From NCBI GenBank assembly GCA_903937385.1, contig CAIZZF010000020.1:124001-188000 (forward strand): a stretch of DNA of 64,000 nt, given 5' to 3'. The DNA comes from an uncultured Holophagaceae bacterium. GTDB taxonomy: Bacteria > Acidobacteriota > Holophagae > Holophagales > Holophagaceae. Below the pieces are notes generated by a model, which did no database searches, was not told where the DNA came from, and saw only the letters and a list, made by a program, of their open reading frames with translations. Positions 8,231 to 18,788 of the stretch are shown in pieces. The first letter of the stretch is position 1, and each line of letters starts with the position of its first letter. The position numbers and the translations under genes were made by a program.

Positions 8231-9343
8231 TCAGGCTGTGTCCTTGCTGATGGCCAGCAGGAAGCCCAGACAGATGAGGCTGGTGATGAGGCTGTTGGGG
8301 CCGAAGGAGATGAAGGGCAGGGGGATGCCCTTGTTGGGTGCCATGGAGAGCACGACGCTCATGTTCATGAGGGCCTGTACCACCAGCAGCAGGACAAAGC
8401 CCATGGCGCAGAGCTTCAGGTAGCTGTCGCCCACGCGCTGGGCGATGCGGTAGCCACGCCAGAGGATGGCCACGAAGAGCGTGAGCACTGCCACGGTGCC
8501 GATGAGGCCGGCCTCCTCGGCGATGACGGCGTAGATGAAGTCCGTGTGAGCCTCAGGCAGGTAGAACAGCTTCTGCCGACCCGCCCCGAGGCCGACTCCC
8601 AGCAGGCCGCCGTTACCGACGGCCACGAGGCTCTGGAGGGCCTGGTGCCCCTTGCCGAGGGGATCCGCCTCGGGATTGAGGAAGCTCGTGACGCGGGCCA
8701 GGCGGTAGGGGGAGAGCACGACGAAAGCCGTGCCCAGGGCGCCGAGGACGGGGATGGCGAGGGCGAAGATCCACTTCGGCGCACCGCCGAGGTAGACGAC
8801 CATCAAGGCCACGAAGACGATGAGGAAGGTGGTGCCGAAGTCTGGCTCGCGGAGGATGAGGGCCAGGGGCACCACAAGAATCCCCGCGAGGCTCAGCAGC
8901 TTGGGCAGGGCATCCCGATGGTTCCGCCAGGCCTCGCGGTGCCGGACCATCCAGTAGGCCGCGATGAGCACCGAGACTGGCTTGAACAGCTCCGACGGCT
9001 GGATGCTCATGGGTCCGAGCCGCAGCCAGCGGTGGGCGCCGTTGATCTTGGGACCGAAGACCAGCACCGCCGCCAGCAGGCCGAGCATGATGAAGTAGGT
9101 GACCATCAGGGGCCGCGGGTGGTCCTGCAGGGCGGCGAGGTCCACCTGGGAGAGGGCCAGCATGAAGGCGATGCCGATGACGCCGCCGACCAGCTGGCGC
9201 ATGAGGAAGGCCGTGGCCGCGGAGTGGTTCTGGGAGGCCTTGATGGCCGAGGCAGAGTAGATCCAGACCATGCCGATGGCCAGGAGGGCCAGGGCGAAGA
9301 ACACCAGCCAGCGGTCCACAGGGCGGCGGACGTCGGCGGCCAT
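8231..9343 (-). CDS. ftsW: Peptidoglycan glycosyltransferase FtsW
   Basis: This SEDS-family membrane protein polymerises lipid II into septal peptidoglycan. It has 370 residues with about ten hydrophobic segments. Diagnostic stretches are GPMSIQPSELFKP, the catalytic-Asp loop REPDFGTTFLI, and the FtsW/RodA signature FYLPEAHTDFIYAVIAEEAG. The end reads IPLPFISFGPNSLITSL, close to the usual P-FISYGGSSL motif. It follows glmM immediately (stop and start two bases apart) at the end of a minus-strand run. RodA is the alternative, but the TDFIYAVIAEE wording favours FtsW. Confidence 0.88.
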   Translation of the reverse strand: MAADVRRPVDRWLVFFALALLAIGMVWIYSASAIKASQNHSAATAFLMRQLVGGVIGIAFMLALSQVDLAALQDHPRPLMVTYFIMLGLLAAVLVFGPKINGAHRWLRLGPMSIQPSELFKPVSVLIAAYWMVRHREAWRNHRDALPKLLSLAGILVVPLALILREPDFGTTFLIVFVALMVVYLGGAPKWIFALAIPVLGALGTAFVVLSPYRLARVTSFLNPEADPLGKGHQALQSLVAVGNGGLLGVGLGAGRQKLFYLPEAHTDFIYAVIAEEAGLIGTVAVLTLFVAILWRGYRIAQRVGDSYLKLCAMGFVLLLVVQALMNMSVVLSMAPNKGIPLPFISFGPNSLITSLICLGFLLAISKDTA

Positions 9344-9344
9344 G

Positions 9345-10664
9345 TCAGCTCAGGACCAGGTCAAGCCGGGCTGCGGCTTCGAGCTCGACCAGGGCCTGGT
9401 CCACCCAGCTGGCCTGCTCGGCCTCCACCATGAGCCGCAGCTTGGGCTCCGTGCCGGACCAGCGCACCACCTGGCGCACGCCCTCGCCCCAGCGCTGGTC
9501 GATGGTGGTCATGGCGGCCAGAAGGCTGCTGCAGTCTTCCACGGCCTTGCGCTCGCGGGCCTTCAGGTTCACGAGCCGTTGGGGCCAGGAGGTGAAGGTC
9601 CAGGCCCAGCGATGCTCCGCTGGCCGGTGGAGCAGGGCGCGCAGCACCGCCAGCGCGGCCGCCATGCCGTCGCCGCTGGGACCCACGCGCTTCTGGATGA
9701 GGTGACCGGAGGCTTCCGCGGCCAGGTCCCAGCCCAGCTTGGCCATCTCCCGCAGCAGGAACTTGTCCCCCACGGCCGTCCGCACGAACGGGACGCCCAG
9801 CCCACCCAGGGCCTGAGGCAGGCCCCCGTTGGTCATCAGGGTGCCCACCACGCCCGGGGGCGGGTCGCCGATGGCCACGCGGTCCTGGGCCAGCAGCCAG
9901 ACCATCTGGTCGCCATCCACGGGCTGGCCCAGCCCATCCACCAGCAGGCAGCGGTCGCCGTCGCCGTCGAAGGCGATGCCCAGCTGGGCCCCGTGCCTGT
10001 GCACCGCCGCCGCGAGCGCGTCGAGGTGGGTGGAGCCGACGCCCACGTTGATCGAGGGACCGTCCGCCGGCACTCCGAGCCAGTGGATGCTGCCGCCGCG
10101 GAAGAGGGCCGGAGCCGCCTCTGCCGTGGCGCCATGCGCGCAGTCGATGACCACACTGAAGTCCGAGGGCAGGTGGATGCCTCCCAGGTGCGCGAGGTAG
10201 GGCTGCAGGGAGAGGGACGCCGTGGGCACCGCAAGAGGGTGGGGCTCAGGGCTCGCCTCGAAGGCGGCCTCGATGGCCAGCTCCTGGTCCTCTTCCAGCT
10301 TCTCCCCGGCTTCGTTGAAGCCCTTCAGTCCGTTGTCCTTGGGCGGGTTGTGGCTGGCCGAGATCACCAGGCCCCAGGTCTTGGCGCCTTCCCTGCTCAG
10401 TTGAGCGACATGCCAGGCCACGGCGGGAGTGGGAGCCATGCCGAGCACGAGCACTTCCAGGGCGGAGCCGACCCCAAGGGTGAAGGCCTCGGCCAGGGGC
10501 TCCGAGCTGGACCGGGGATCCCAACCCAGCACCAGGCGTCTTACGCCAGCCTCGTGGGCGACCTGGGCCCAGGCGGCACCCCAGCGGGTGACTTCCGCCA
10601 GTGTGAGCGGAGACTGCAGGGCGATCCCACGGATGCCATCGGTGCCAAAGTAGCGAAGACTCAT
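9345..10664 (-). CDS. glmM: Phosphoglucosamine mutase GlmM
   Basis: GlmM converts glucosamine-6-phosphate to glucosamine-1-phosphate for UDP-GlcNAc and hence peptidoglycan synthesis. The 439-residue product begins YFGTDGIRG, as expected for this mutase. It carries the phosphoserine loop ISASHNPPKDNGLKGF, the Mg-binding DGDGDRCL, and the C-terminal phosphate-binding VRWSGTEPKLRLM. It lies 9 bases after folP and directly before ftsW, matching the widespread ftsH-folP-glmM order. Confidence 0.95.
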   Translation of the reverse strand: MSLRYFGTDGIRGIALQSPLTLAEVTRWGAAWAQVAHEAGVRRLVLGWDPRSSSEPLAEAFTLGVGSALEVLVLGMAPTPAVAWHVAQLSREGAKTWGLVISASHNPPKDNGLKGFNEAGEKLEEDQELAIEAAFEASPEPHPLAVPTASLSLQPYLAHLGGIHLPSDFSVVIDCAHGATAEAAPALFRGGSIHWLGVPADGPSINVGVGSTHLDALAAAVHRHGAQLGIAFDGDGDRCLLVDGLGQPVDGDQMVWLLAQDRVAIGDPPPGVVGTLMTNGGLPQALGGLGVPFVRTAVGDKFLLREMAKLGWDLAAEASGHLIQKRVGPSGDGMAAALAVLRALLHRPAEHRWAWTFTSWPQRLVNLKARERKAVEDCSSLLAAMTTIDQRWGEGVRQVVRWSGTEPKLRLMVEAEQASWVDQALVELEAAARLDLVLS

Positions 10665-10673
10665 GCTGTCAGC

Positions 10674-11510
10674 TTAGAGCGGCTGCCCGGGGGCGACAAT
10701 GGCATGGGTCCGGAACACGCGGAAGCCCCACCCGAGGGCCTCGGCATGGGCCGCCGCCGTCAGGGGATCGCGCAGGTCCGCGGCTAGGCCCGGCGTGCCC
10801 GCCCGGGCGGCAAGGAAGCGCTTGCGGGAGATGCCGATGCAGAAGTGGTCACCGAACCAGCCCAGGGCCCCTGGCAGCTCCGGGAGGGCCTGCCAGAGAG
10901 CGAGGTCCTCCTGGTAGGTGGTCCCGAAGCCGAAGCCGGGATCGAGCAGAATCCGGGCATCCGGGACGCCTGCCAGACAGAGGCGGTCGCGCACCACCCG
11001 CAACTCGGCGAAGGCCGCGTCCGCTCGTCGGGGCGTGGGGTCGTCGTAGGGGGGCATCTGGAGGTACCCATCGGCCACCCGGCTGCGCATGGCGATGAGG
11101 CCGCAGGAGGTGCTGCGGGCCAGCTCCAGCATGGCGGGGTCCGAGAAGCCGGTGACGTCGTTGAGCACCGCGATACCCGCTTCGAGGCCGCGGGTGGCCA
11201 CCGTCGCGTGCCGGGTGTCCAGGCTGAGCGGGGTGTCCGGCAGCTCGGTGCGCAGCCGCGCCAGCACCGGGGCCAGGCGCTCCCACTCGGTGTCCTCGCT
11301 GACGGGGGCGGAGCCGGGTCGGGTGCTCTCGGCGCCCAGATCCAGCATCCCTGCACCGGCCGTCACCAGGCGCTGCGCCTGGGCCAGGGCGGCGTCCGGA
11401 TCGAGGTAGCGGCCGCCGTCGCTGAAGGAGTCTGGCGTGAGGTTCAGGATGCCGATGAAAAGGGGACCACCCGCGAGGCGTGGTCCCCAGTCGAACGCTG
11501 CCGAGCTCAC
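10674..11510 (-). CDS. folP: Dihydropteroate synthase FolP
   Basis: FolP condenses p-aminobenzoate with dihydropterin pyrophosphate in folate synthesis and is the sulfonamide target. The 278-residue TIM-barrel shows [14 protein letters not shown] near the N-terminus, [38 protein letters not shown] and GISRKRFL, in the family order. Its ATG overlaps the ftsH stop by 4 bases. It probably shares a transcript with tilS, ftsH, glmM and ftsW. Confidence 0.95.
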   Translation of the reverse strand: MSSAAFDWGPRLAGGPLFIGILNLTPDSFSDGGRYLDPDAALAQAQRLVTAGAGMLDLGAESTRPGSAPVSEDTEWERLAPVLARLRTELPDTPLSLDTRHATVATRGLEAGIAVLNDVTGFSDPAMLELARSTSCGLIAMRSRVADGYLQMPPYDDPTPRRADAAFAELRVVRDRLCLAGVPDARILLDPGFGFGTTYQEDLALWQALPELPGALGWFGDHFCIGISRKRFLAARAGTPGLAADLRDPLTAAAHAEALGWGFRVFRTHAIVAPGQPL

Positions 11511-13435
11511 GCGGGCTTGAGGGCGGGGTTGAACCCGGGATCCGTGGAGGGATCTTCCACCGTGGCCGGGGCGGAGGGCGTGGTCGTGTTCTTCGGCGGA
11601 GGCAGTGTCCCACCCTTCATCAGGATGTCGATGTCGTTGCCGTCGAGGGTCTCGCGCACCAGCAGGGCTTCGGCGATGGTCACCAGCTGCTCGCGGTGGG
11701 TCTCGATGGCGGCCTTGGCGCGGCGGTAGTTGCGCAGGACGAACTCCTGGACTTCCACATCGATGAGGCGCGCGGTGTCCTCGGAGATCTCCCGGTGCTG
11801 GGCGAAGTCGCGGCCCAGGAAGACCTCGTGCTGGCCGCCGCCGAAGTTCAGGGGGCCGAGCTTGTCGCTCATGCCGTACTCCGTGACCATCGAACGGGCC
11901 ATGTCCGTGGCCTGCTGGATGTCATTGGCGGCGCCGGTGCTCAGCTGGTTGAAGAAGATCTCTTCAGCGATGCGGCCGCCCATGGAGATGGCGATGCGGC
12001 TCTCCATGTAGTCGCGGGTGGTGTTGTAGCGGTCCTTCACTGGCAGCTGCCAGGTGACGCCCAGGGCGCGGCCGCGGGGGATGATGGTGACCTTGTGCAG
12101 GGGATCGCTGTCCGGCACCACGGCGGCGACCACGGTGTGGCCGGCCTCGTGGTAGGCGGTGATGCGCTTGTCTTCCTCGGTCATCACGAGGCTGCGGCGC
12201 TCGCTGCCCATGTAGACCTTGTCCTTGGCGTTCTCGAAGTCGGCCATCTCGACCCACTTCTTGTTGCCGCGGGCTGCGGTGAGGGCCGCCTCGTTGCAGA
12301 GGTTCGCCAAGTCGGCGCCGGCAAAGCCGGGGGTGCCGCGGGCGATGACTTCCAGCTCCACGTCAGGGCTGAGGGGGATCTTGTCGGTGGTGTGGACCTT
12401 CAGGATCTCGTGGCGGCCCTTCACGTCGGGCCGGTCCACCACCACGCGGCGGTCGAAGCGGCCGGGGCGGAGCAGGGCGGGATCCAGCACGTCGGGGCGG
12501 TTGGTGGCGGCGATGAGGATGACGCCCTCGTTGCCCTCGAAGCCGTCCATCTCAACCAGCAGCTGGTTCAGGGTCTGTTCGCGCTCGTCATGACCGCCGC
12601 CCAGGCCGGCGCCGCGGTGGCGGCCGACGGCGTCGATCTCGTCGATGAACACGATGCAGGGGGCGCTCTTCTTGGCCTGCTCGAAGAGGTCGCGCACGCG
12701 GCTGGCGCCGACGCCCACGAACATCTCCACGAAGTCAGAACCGGAGATGGAGAAGAACTGGACCTTGGCCTCACCGGCGATGGCGCGGGCCAGGAGGGTC
12801 TTGCCGGTGCCCGGAGGCCCCATGAGCAGCAGGCCCTTGGGGATCTTGCCGCCCAGCTTCACGAACTTGGCGGGATCCTTCAGGAAGTCCACGACCTCCT
12901 TCAGCTCGTCCTTGGCCTCGTCGCAGCCGGCCACATCGGCGAAGGTGATGCGCTTGGTGCTGGCGGACAGGCCCTTGGCCCGGGCCTTGCCGAAGCTGAG
13001 CGCCTTGTTGCCGCCCATCTGGGCCTGGCGCATGAACACGAACCAGAGCACCACGAAGACCAGCAGCGGCGCCCAGAACATCAGCACATAGGCGAAGTTG
13101 TTCTCGCTGGGCTTGGAGGCCTTGAACTCGTCGAGCTGGCCCTCGGTCTTCCAGCTGAGGATGACCTTGCCCAGGTCCTGCATGGGGGGCGCCACGGTGC
13201 GAAACTTCTCGATGACCTCGCCGGTCTTGCTGTTCTTGTCCGGCTGCTTGTAGGTGCCTTCGACATCAAAACCGGACAGCGTCACGGACTTGTATTTCCC
13301 CGCCACGCCCTCGGTGTAGAAGGTGGAGAAGGGAATCTCGATCTGGCGGCTGTTCTGGGGGATCTGGCGGAAGGCCAGCACCAGGAGGGCGACGATGCCC
13401 AGCCAGACCAGAACGCTCTTCATCATGGAATTCAA
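11507..13435 (-). CDS. ftsH: ATP-dependent zinc metalloprotease FtsH
   Basis: FtsH is a membrane-anchored AAA+ protease that degrades misfolded membrane proteins and regulatory substrates. The 642-residue product has a membrane helix at about 7-24, a periplasmic domain, a second helix near 105-125, the AAA module with Walker A GPPGTGKT and Walker [13 protein letters not shown], the pore motif [18 protein letters not shown] arginines in [20 protein letters not shown], and the zinc motif HEAGH. A proline-rich cytosolic tail follows. It is downstream of tilS and overlaps folP. Confidence 0.97.
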   Translation of the reverse strand: MNSMMKSVLVWLGIVALLVLAFRQIPQNSRQIEIPFSTFYTEGVAGKYKSVTLSGFDVEGTYKQPDKNSKTGEVIEKFRTVAPPMQDLGKVILSWKTEGQLDEFKASKPSENNFAYVLMFWAPLLVFVVLWFVFMRQAQMGGNKALSFGKARAKGLSASTKRITFADVAGCDEAKDELKEVVDFLKDPAKFVKLGGKIPKGLLLMGPPGTGKTLLARAIAGEAKVQFFSISGSDFVEMFVGVGASRVRDLFEQAKKSAPCIVFIDEIDAVGRHRGAGLGGGHDEREQTLNQLLVEMDGFEGNEGVILIAATNRPDVLDPALLRPGRFDRRVVVDRPDVKGRHEILKVHTTDKIPLSPDVELEVIARGTPGFAGADLANLCNEAALTAARGNKKWVEMADFENAKDKVYMGSERRSLVMTEEDKRITAYHEAGHTVVAAVVPDSDPLHKVTIIPRGRALGVTWQLPVKDRYNTTRDYMESRIAISMGGRIAEEIFFNQLSTGAANDIQQATDMARSMVTEYGMSDKLGPLNFGGGQHEVFLGRDFAQHREISEDTARLIDVEVQEFVLRNYRRAKAAIETHREQLVTIAEALLVRETLDGNDIDILMKGGTLPPPKNTTTPSAPATVEDPSTDPGFNPALKPA

Positions 13436-13483
13436 AGGGTGACTCCTTGGGGCCGTCTGCGGCCCAGGTGGCCTTCCAGTCTA

Positions 13484-14467
13484 CTAGGCCCGGGAAGGCG
13501 GCGCGCTGTCTCTTAGATGCAGATACCCCCCACCAGGTTCGAGGTTTAGACAGAAATGCCCCCAGGAGGCGGATTTGCGGCCCTGGGCGAGGCGTTCCTG
13601 CACCCAGGGCGCGAGTCCTCGCAGCAGCGCCGCCTCCCGGGGCCAGCCCAGGCGGGAGAAGGCGAACTCCAGCGTCCAGCGCAGTTCCGGCTCGGTCCAG
13701 GCCTCGCGGCGGAGGCAGATGGACCCTTCCTGGAGGGACCAGCGGGTGCCCTCCCAGGACGCGATCAGGGTCCGGGTCAGCTGTCGGGCCTCCTCGGCCT
13801 GGAGGTGCGTCTCGAAGAGGTGGCGATCCAGGTCCGGGGCTTCCTGGCGCAGGGCCTCCAGGAGGGGCCGCCAGCGGTTCCGGGCCGTGAAGGGCTCCAG
13901 GTTGCTGGCATCTTCCCGCCAGGGGATCCCCTTGGCCGCCAGGTACGCGCGCAGCTCCGCCCGGCGCACTTCCGCCAGAGGGGACCAGCGCAGTCCCTGC
14001 CGGGGCGCCAGGGGCTGCAGGCTGCCCAGCCCGCCGCCCCGGGCCAGCCGCAGGAAGACCGTCTCGGTGTGGTCGTCGAGGGTGTGGCCCGTTGCGACGG
14101 CCGCGGCCCCGGCCTGCTCAGCCTCCTGGTGGAACCAGTCCCAGCGCAGCTCCCGGGCGGCCATCTCCAGGCCGACCTTCTGGGTCTCCTGGTGGGCCCG
14201 CACCCCGAGGGACGCCTCGGCCAGGTCCAGGTCCAGGTTCCGGCAGAGCGTGCGGACGAGCTCCGCGTCCTCCGCCGACTCGGCCCGAAGGCCGTGGTCC
14301 GCGTGGAGCACTTCCAGCTCCAGGTCCAGGCTCTTCCGCAGGGTCCAGAGCAGCACCAGCAGCGCCACCGAGTCCCCGCCCCCGGAGCAGGCCACCAGCA
14401 CCCGGCCGCTTACCGCATCCCCCCGCCCCTGGATCTGGGCCAGCACCTCCGCTTCAAACCGGTTCAT
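13484..14467 (-). CDS. tilS: tRNA(Ile)-lysidine synthase TilS
   Basis: TilS ligates lysine to C34 of tRNA-Ile(CAU) using ATP, so that the tRNA reads AUA. The 327-residue product has the N-type ATP-pyrophosphatase loop SGGGDSVALL, DHGLRAESAEDAELV, GHTLDDHTETVFLRLARGGGL, and the family sequence RWSPLAEVRRAELRAYL followed by WREDASNLEPFTARNRWR. It is at the short end of the family and appears to lack most of the C-terminal tRNA-binding domain found in longer versions. It lies 48 bases upstream of ftsH. Confidence 0.92.
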   Translation of the reverse strand: MNRFEAEVLAQIQGRGDAVSGRVLVACSGGGDSVALLVLLWTLRKSLDLELEVLHADHGLRAESAEDAELVRTLCRNLDLDLAEASLGVRAHQETQKVGLEMAARELRWDWFHQEAEQAGAAAVATGHTLDDHTETVFLRLARGGGLGSLQPLAPRQGLRWSPLAEVRRAELRAYLAAKGIPWREDASNLEPFTARNRWRPLLEALRQEAPDLDRHLFETHLQAEEARQLTRTLIASWEGTRWSLQEGSICLRREAWTEPELRWTLEFAFSRLGWPREAALLRGLAPWVQERLAQGRKSASWGHFCLNLEPGGGYLHLRDSAPPSRA

Positions 14468-14569
14468 CTCCTCAGGCTAATGCAGAGTCCTGGAGCTGAA
14501 TACGCCTAGAAGCTGAGTGGCCGGGCTTGACGTTTCCAGCCCTGCCCACGCAGGCTGTGGGAATCGAGG

Positions 14570-16826
14570 GTGGTTGTGCCGGATCGCAAGGGTGTCCTGA
14601 AGAACTTTGTGGGCCTTGCTGTGTTGGTCCTGGGAAGCACCTTGTCCGCGCAGACCGAGGCCTGGCCGGCCTACGCGGATACCTGGCGCCGGGCGTCCCA
14701 CGCCCCCCTGACCCTGCTCTTACCCGACTCCATGTCCACGGCCCCCCACGAAGTGGCGGACGAGACCTTTCTTCAACTGACTCGGGCCAGGGACCTGGAC
14801 ATCGAGCACCTCGAGGCAGCAGCGTTCATCCGGCTGCGCCAGGTCCGTGGCTGGCCCGATGGACCTCGCTGGGTGCTGCTGGACCGGGAGGGCCGGGCCC
14901 TGGCGGAAGGCGTGGCGCTGCCCACGGGCGCGACGCTTCGGGATCACCTCCTCTCCCTGGGCCTGCAACCCACCTGGGAGGCCCTGGATCAGTTTCTGGT
15001 GCTCCACCCGGACAGTGGCTTCGCCCTCGACCAGCGCTTGAGGTTGGCCTTCAGGCTATCCACGGCCCGCTTCAGGCTTCTTCGGGGCCAAGGTCAGGGT
15101 GAGGGCCTGATGGAAGCCACGGACTCCCGCTGGCCCTCCTATAGACCTGCCCGGATGACCCACCCTGAAGCCGCTGCTGGCATCTCGCGGGAGGTGGTGG
15201 ACACCCTCCACCGCCTGAACCAGCTGTCGGATGGCTGGCGGACGGATCGGGACTTTCTCACGGTCTGGCTGACCATCATGGGGTCCCTGGACGCACCCGC
15301 GGTTCAGCCCGAAGTCGCCTTGCTGCGGGAGGCTGCACTCAGGGTTTGGCAGGCTTGCCCCCACACGGGATCCACATCGGTTCCCGGGGAGGGCAGTCCC
15401 GGTGTGGAAGGGCTCTCAGCGTTTTGGCTGGCCAGTCAGGCAGGCAGTGCGAGTCTCCTGGACCTGGACGCGCTGGCCCGGATGCAGCCTTCCCCCGGTC
15501 ACCTCTGGCCGTCTTCCGATCTGCTTAGCGATCTCGCACGCTACGCCATGCAGAAGCAGCAGGCCAGGGAGCTGCTGGGGTTCCTGGACCGCCTCCCCGG
15601 ATTCTCCTCCACCGGAGGGCGCCTGGGCCGAGTGGTTGAAGCTCCGGTCCGGGGTGGCCCTCTGGCGCGTGGTCGCCCTGGTGGAGCTGAACCGATGGCC
15701 CGAGGCCATCGGGGGGCTGCAGGAGGGACGTAGGCTGGCGGGTCCCGGCTGGCGGGAGTATGCGGCTTCTCTGAAGTCTCTCTACGGTCCTGGGAAACCT
15801 GCTGCCCAGGACAGCAAGCCCTCGCCGTCGAAGTTGCCTCCCGCCCCCGCCGAGTTCCTGGAGGTGTTGGAGCTGCCGCCCCTGGAGCCGCCGGCGCCGC
15901 CCACGGCGGCGAAGCCCCTGCGGTTCCTGGTCTGGGGCAAACCCACCTGGGCCGAGGGCTGGGCCGCCCTCCGGAATTCACCTGAGATTGCCCCCTGGGG
16001 ACCCGAGGAACTGCGCCTCGAGGCCCCCACGGAGACCGATACCAAGCGGCTCCAGCAGGCGCAGCTACATGGCGCTGGCTGGTCCGTCTTCCAGGGCGAG
16101 ACCGACATCGTGGCCACGGGCCTGGACGCGCCAGACCCGGCCCATCTAGCCCTGCCGATGCGAGCCGTGGCTCCGGCCCGGATACAGGTGCTGGACGCCT
16201 TCCTGGCCAAGCACCCAGACCAGCTGGACGCCCGGAGGGATCGCTACAACCTGGCCCGGGCGCGCATGCCGCTGCCAGCCCTGGAGGAGCGGCTTCTCGA
16301 AGACGCGGTCGCGGCTGTCATTCCCGTGGATTTCGGTCCCGAGGCGCCATGGCTCTCCAAACCGGAGAGTTGGCGCTTCCAGGCCCGCAAGGTGGTTCCT
16401 GAGCTTGCCACGGCGCTCCATCGCTGGCCTGCGAGCCGGAGCCTCTGGCAGGCCTGGATTGCTTGGTCGGCCTTCCTGCCAGGGCCACCATCGGTAGTGG
16501 CCTTGGCGGAGGGACTGCCCATCTTCGGCTCCCGGTCCAGCTGGAAGGCCTGGCTGCCAGCTGTGGTTCACAGGGCTGTCGCCACCGAGTTCCGGAAGAG
16601 CCGCCGCTTCGAGCCCATGGCGGACTGGTTCCGGGAACCCTGGCGGGACTTGGTGGCGCGACCGCGGGAGAATCCGTCCGAACTGCCCGCCGCCACTGAA
16701 GACGAGCGGGCGATTCACGAGGGCTACCTGGAGGCGCTGAAGGCCCTCAAGCAGACTGCCGAAGCCACGGAGGCGGAGCAGCGCTGGCGCCAGGCCAGAT
16801 CGCCCGCCCCGGCAAAGAAACCCTGA
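14570..16826 (+). pseudogene. Secreted two-repeat protein gene interrupted by a frameshift
   Basis: The 5' half is open from GTG 14570 to 15733, with a signal sequence (FVGLAVLVLGSTLSAQ). The 3' half is open in the next frame to 16826. Sense coding passes from one frame to the other around 15595-15625: RLPGFSS in the first frame continues as EGAWAEWLKL in the second, equivalent to one extra base. Joined, they make about 750 residues. Both halves contain a similar unit, LDQFLVLHPDS (first) and LDAFLAKHPDQ (second), each after a segment that resembles a thioredoxin-like or TPR-like region, so the protein is probably an internal duplication. Function is not recognised. Either a decayed gene or a one-base sequence error would explain it. 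Confidence 0.7.
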
Positions 16827-16833
16827 TCCTGGC

Positions 16834-17580
16834 TCAGGGCTGGGGACTCGGGCTCGGCTCCAGCCTGACCAGCAGCTCCACCAAGGCCTTGGGCACGGGC
16901 CTCTCGCACCAGAGGGCCTCGGCCCAGTCGCACATGCGGAGGGAGCCCCAGTGCATGGCGCGACCGAGGACGCCGCGGCGGAAGGCGGGGTGGGCGATGC
17001 GGGTGACGGGCTGGGCCGCGTCCTGGGCGAACTGGCTGCCGAAGGCGTCGAAGGCGGCCATGCGGCGGTCCCAGACCGCGCTCACGTCCACCAGCAGGTC
17101 CGGCTGGCCGGGGTTCTCCCCGCCCACCCAGGCGATGGCCTCGGGGCGCCAGGGGGTGCCGGGGCAGGGATGGTTCTTGAGGCCGGCGTAGTAGGCGGCC
17201 TCCCGGGCCAGGCGGAAGGCCCGGCGGTGATCGGGGTGCCGGTCGTCGGGCGCGGGCAGGATCAGCACCCGGGGCCGCAGGCGACGGAGCTCGGCCATGA
17301 GGCGCTGGAGGTAGTGCTCGTCCTCGGTAAAGCGGCCGTCGGGGAAGTCCAGGATGACGCGCTCCACGCCCAGGATCTCGGCCGCGGCCTGGGCCTCGGC
17401 CCGACGGGTCTCGGCGGTGCCCCGGGTGCCCAGGTCGCCCGAAGTGAGGTCCAGGATGGCGCCCCGCAGACCCCGGTCCGCCACCAGGGCCAGTAGGCCG
17501 CCCATGTGGACTTCCACGTCATCGGGATGGGCGCCCAGGGCGAGGATCTCGAGGGGGGCTGCATTGGGTGCAGGGCTCAT
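16834..17580 (-). CDS. bshB1: PIG-L family deacetylase, bacillithiol biosynthesis BshB1
   Basis: BshB1 removes the acetyl group from GlcNAc-malate in bacillithiol synthesis. The 248-residue product carries the zinc-binding AHPDDVEVHMGG near the N-terminus, TSGDLGTRG, the LDFPDGRFTEDEHY stretch, and PDDRHPDHRRA, which contributes the third zinc ligand. Its ATG overlaps the stop of bshC by 4 bases, and that pairing makes bacillithiol much likelier than other PIG-L deacetylase roles. bshA is not in the window. Confidence 0.88.
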   Translation of the reverse strand: MSPAPNAAPLEILALGAHPDDVEVHMGGLLALVADRGLRGAILDLTSGDLGTRGTAETRRAEAQAAAEILGVERVILDFPDGRFTEDEHYLQRLMAELRRLRPRVLILPAPDDRHPDHRRAFRLAREAAYYAGLKNHPCPGTPWRPEAIAWVGGENPGQPDLLVDVSAVWDRRMAAFDAFGSQFAQDAAQPVTRIAHPAFRRGVLGRAMHWGSLRMCDWAEALWCERPVPKALVELLVRLEPSPSPQP

Positions 17581-18764
17581 GATTGCTCCACCAGGATCAC
17601 CGGCGCGGTGCCATCCATGCGCTCCAGGATGGCCGCCAGCAGGGCCTCGTCGCGCAGCCAGGGCAGGCCGGGCAGCACCCGCTCCTGGGGGCGGCTGAAG
17701 GGGAACAGCGCCTGCCGCAGCCGCTCGGGGTCGCCCCCCAGGGACTCGGCGGCGGCTTCGCGGTGGAGGCGGCGGTCCAGCTTCACGAGCCGGTCGCGGC
17801 TCCGGGCCAGCTCACTCCGGAAGCGCAGGCGCACGGCCCCGGGCCAGGCGGGATCGGGCTCGGCGGTGGGGAAGGTGGCCGTGGGCAGGGCGCCGGGCCA
17901 GGCGCCCAGTCGGTCCCAGGCGCCCAGGCGCAGGGCATCCAGCTGGCCGGGGGCCACGCGGAAGCCCGGGGGCACCACGTAGACGCTGGGGCGCGGGAGA
18001 ATCCGGGGGGCGGGGAGGTCGACCCGCTCCCAGAGGGGCTCGCAGAGGCGCCAGTAGGCCCGCTCAGAGGGGCCGAGGACCACGCCGGTGACCGGCAAGA
18101 GCAGGGACTGCATGAGGGGGCGGAGGGCTGCGCCGGGACTCAGCCAGTGGCCCCCAGGCAGGGGTTCGCCCGCCTCGAGCCGCTGGCGGCGGCCGCTGCG
18201 GGGGTCCAGGGAGAACCAGGCGGCCTGCACCCGCGGATCCAGGGGCAGGGCAGCGCCTTCGGCCTGCAGGCGCTCGGCCTGGCGCGCCAGGAGGGCCTCC
18301 AGGCCCAGGCCCCGCCAGCACTCCAGAGCGGCCTGGATGGGCTCCCGGACCGCGGGATCGGTGGGGGAGAAGGGGCGCAGGCCCAGGGCCCAGAGGGGCT
18401 GGCCCAGGGCCAGGGTGTGGCCGCGCAGGGTGGGCTCCTCCGGCTCAGGAAGGGGGCCCCAGAGGTCCGTCGCCTCGGCCTGGTGGGTCGGGGTCCAGGG
18501 CAGCCAGCCCGTGGCGGTGCCAGGCCGGGTGTCGAAGCGGAAGCGGTGCCGGATCAGCCTGTCCTGCCGCCAGCCCACCACGGAGGCCACCTCGGCCCGG
18601 TCGTGGTCCTCGTCCGCCAGCCAATACACCGCCTGGGCCCCGGTGCGGCGGGCTTCGGCCAGGGCCGCCAAGGCCTTGGCCACGGACAGGGCCGGGCTCC
18701 AGCCCGCGCCGATCTGCTGCCCCGTGGCGATGACGGGCTGACCGCCCGGTTGCGTTGTAACCAT
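17577..18764 (-). CDS. bshC: Bacillithiol biosynthesis cysteine-adding enzyme BshC (short form)
   Basis: BshC is the putative cysteine ligase of the last bacillithiol step. Recognisable stretches are VIATGQQIGAGWSPALSVAKALAAL, YWLADEDHDRAEV, the central LSPGAALRPLMQSLLLPVTGVVLGPSERAYW, and the C-terminal PQERVLPGLPWL. ATG 18764 gives 395 residues. The GQQ motif lies at about residue 13, whereas in the classical enzyme (about 540 residues) it is near 87, so roughly 75 N-terminal residues are absent and other parts are compact. The open frame upstream is antisense to another gene and does not look like BshC. Confidence 0.88.
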   Translation of the reverse strand: MVTTQPGGQPVIATGQQIGAGWSPALSVAKALAALAEARRTGAQAVYWLADEDHDRAEVASVVGWRQDRLIRHRFRFDTRPGTATGWLPWTPTHQAEATDLWGPLPEPEEPTLRGHTLALGQPLWALGLRPFSPTDPAVREPIQAALECWRGLGLEALLARQAERLQAEGAALPLDPRVQAAWFSLDPRSGRRQRLEAGEPLPGGHWLSPGAALRPLMQSLLLPVTGVVLGPSERAYWRLCEPLWERVDLPAPRILPRPSVYVVPPGFRVAPGQLDALRLGAWDRLGAWPGALPTATFPTAEPDPAWPGAVRLRFRSELARSRDRLVKLDRRLHREAAAESLGGDPERLRQALFPFSRPQERVLPGLPWLRDEALLAAILERMDGTAPVILVEQS

Positions 18765-18788
18765 GCGCCCCAGCCTACCCGATATGCG

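Noticed and set aside
15595-15625. Programmed ribosomal frameshifting in the secreted two-repeat gene
   Set aside because: No slippery heptamer followed by a pseudoknot-like structure was seen, and the surplus base is better explained by mutation or sequence error.
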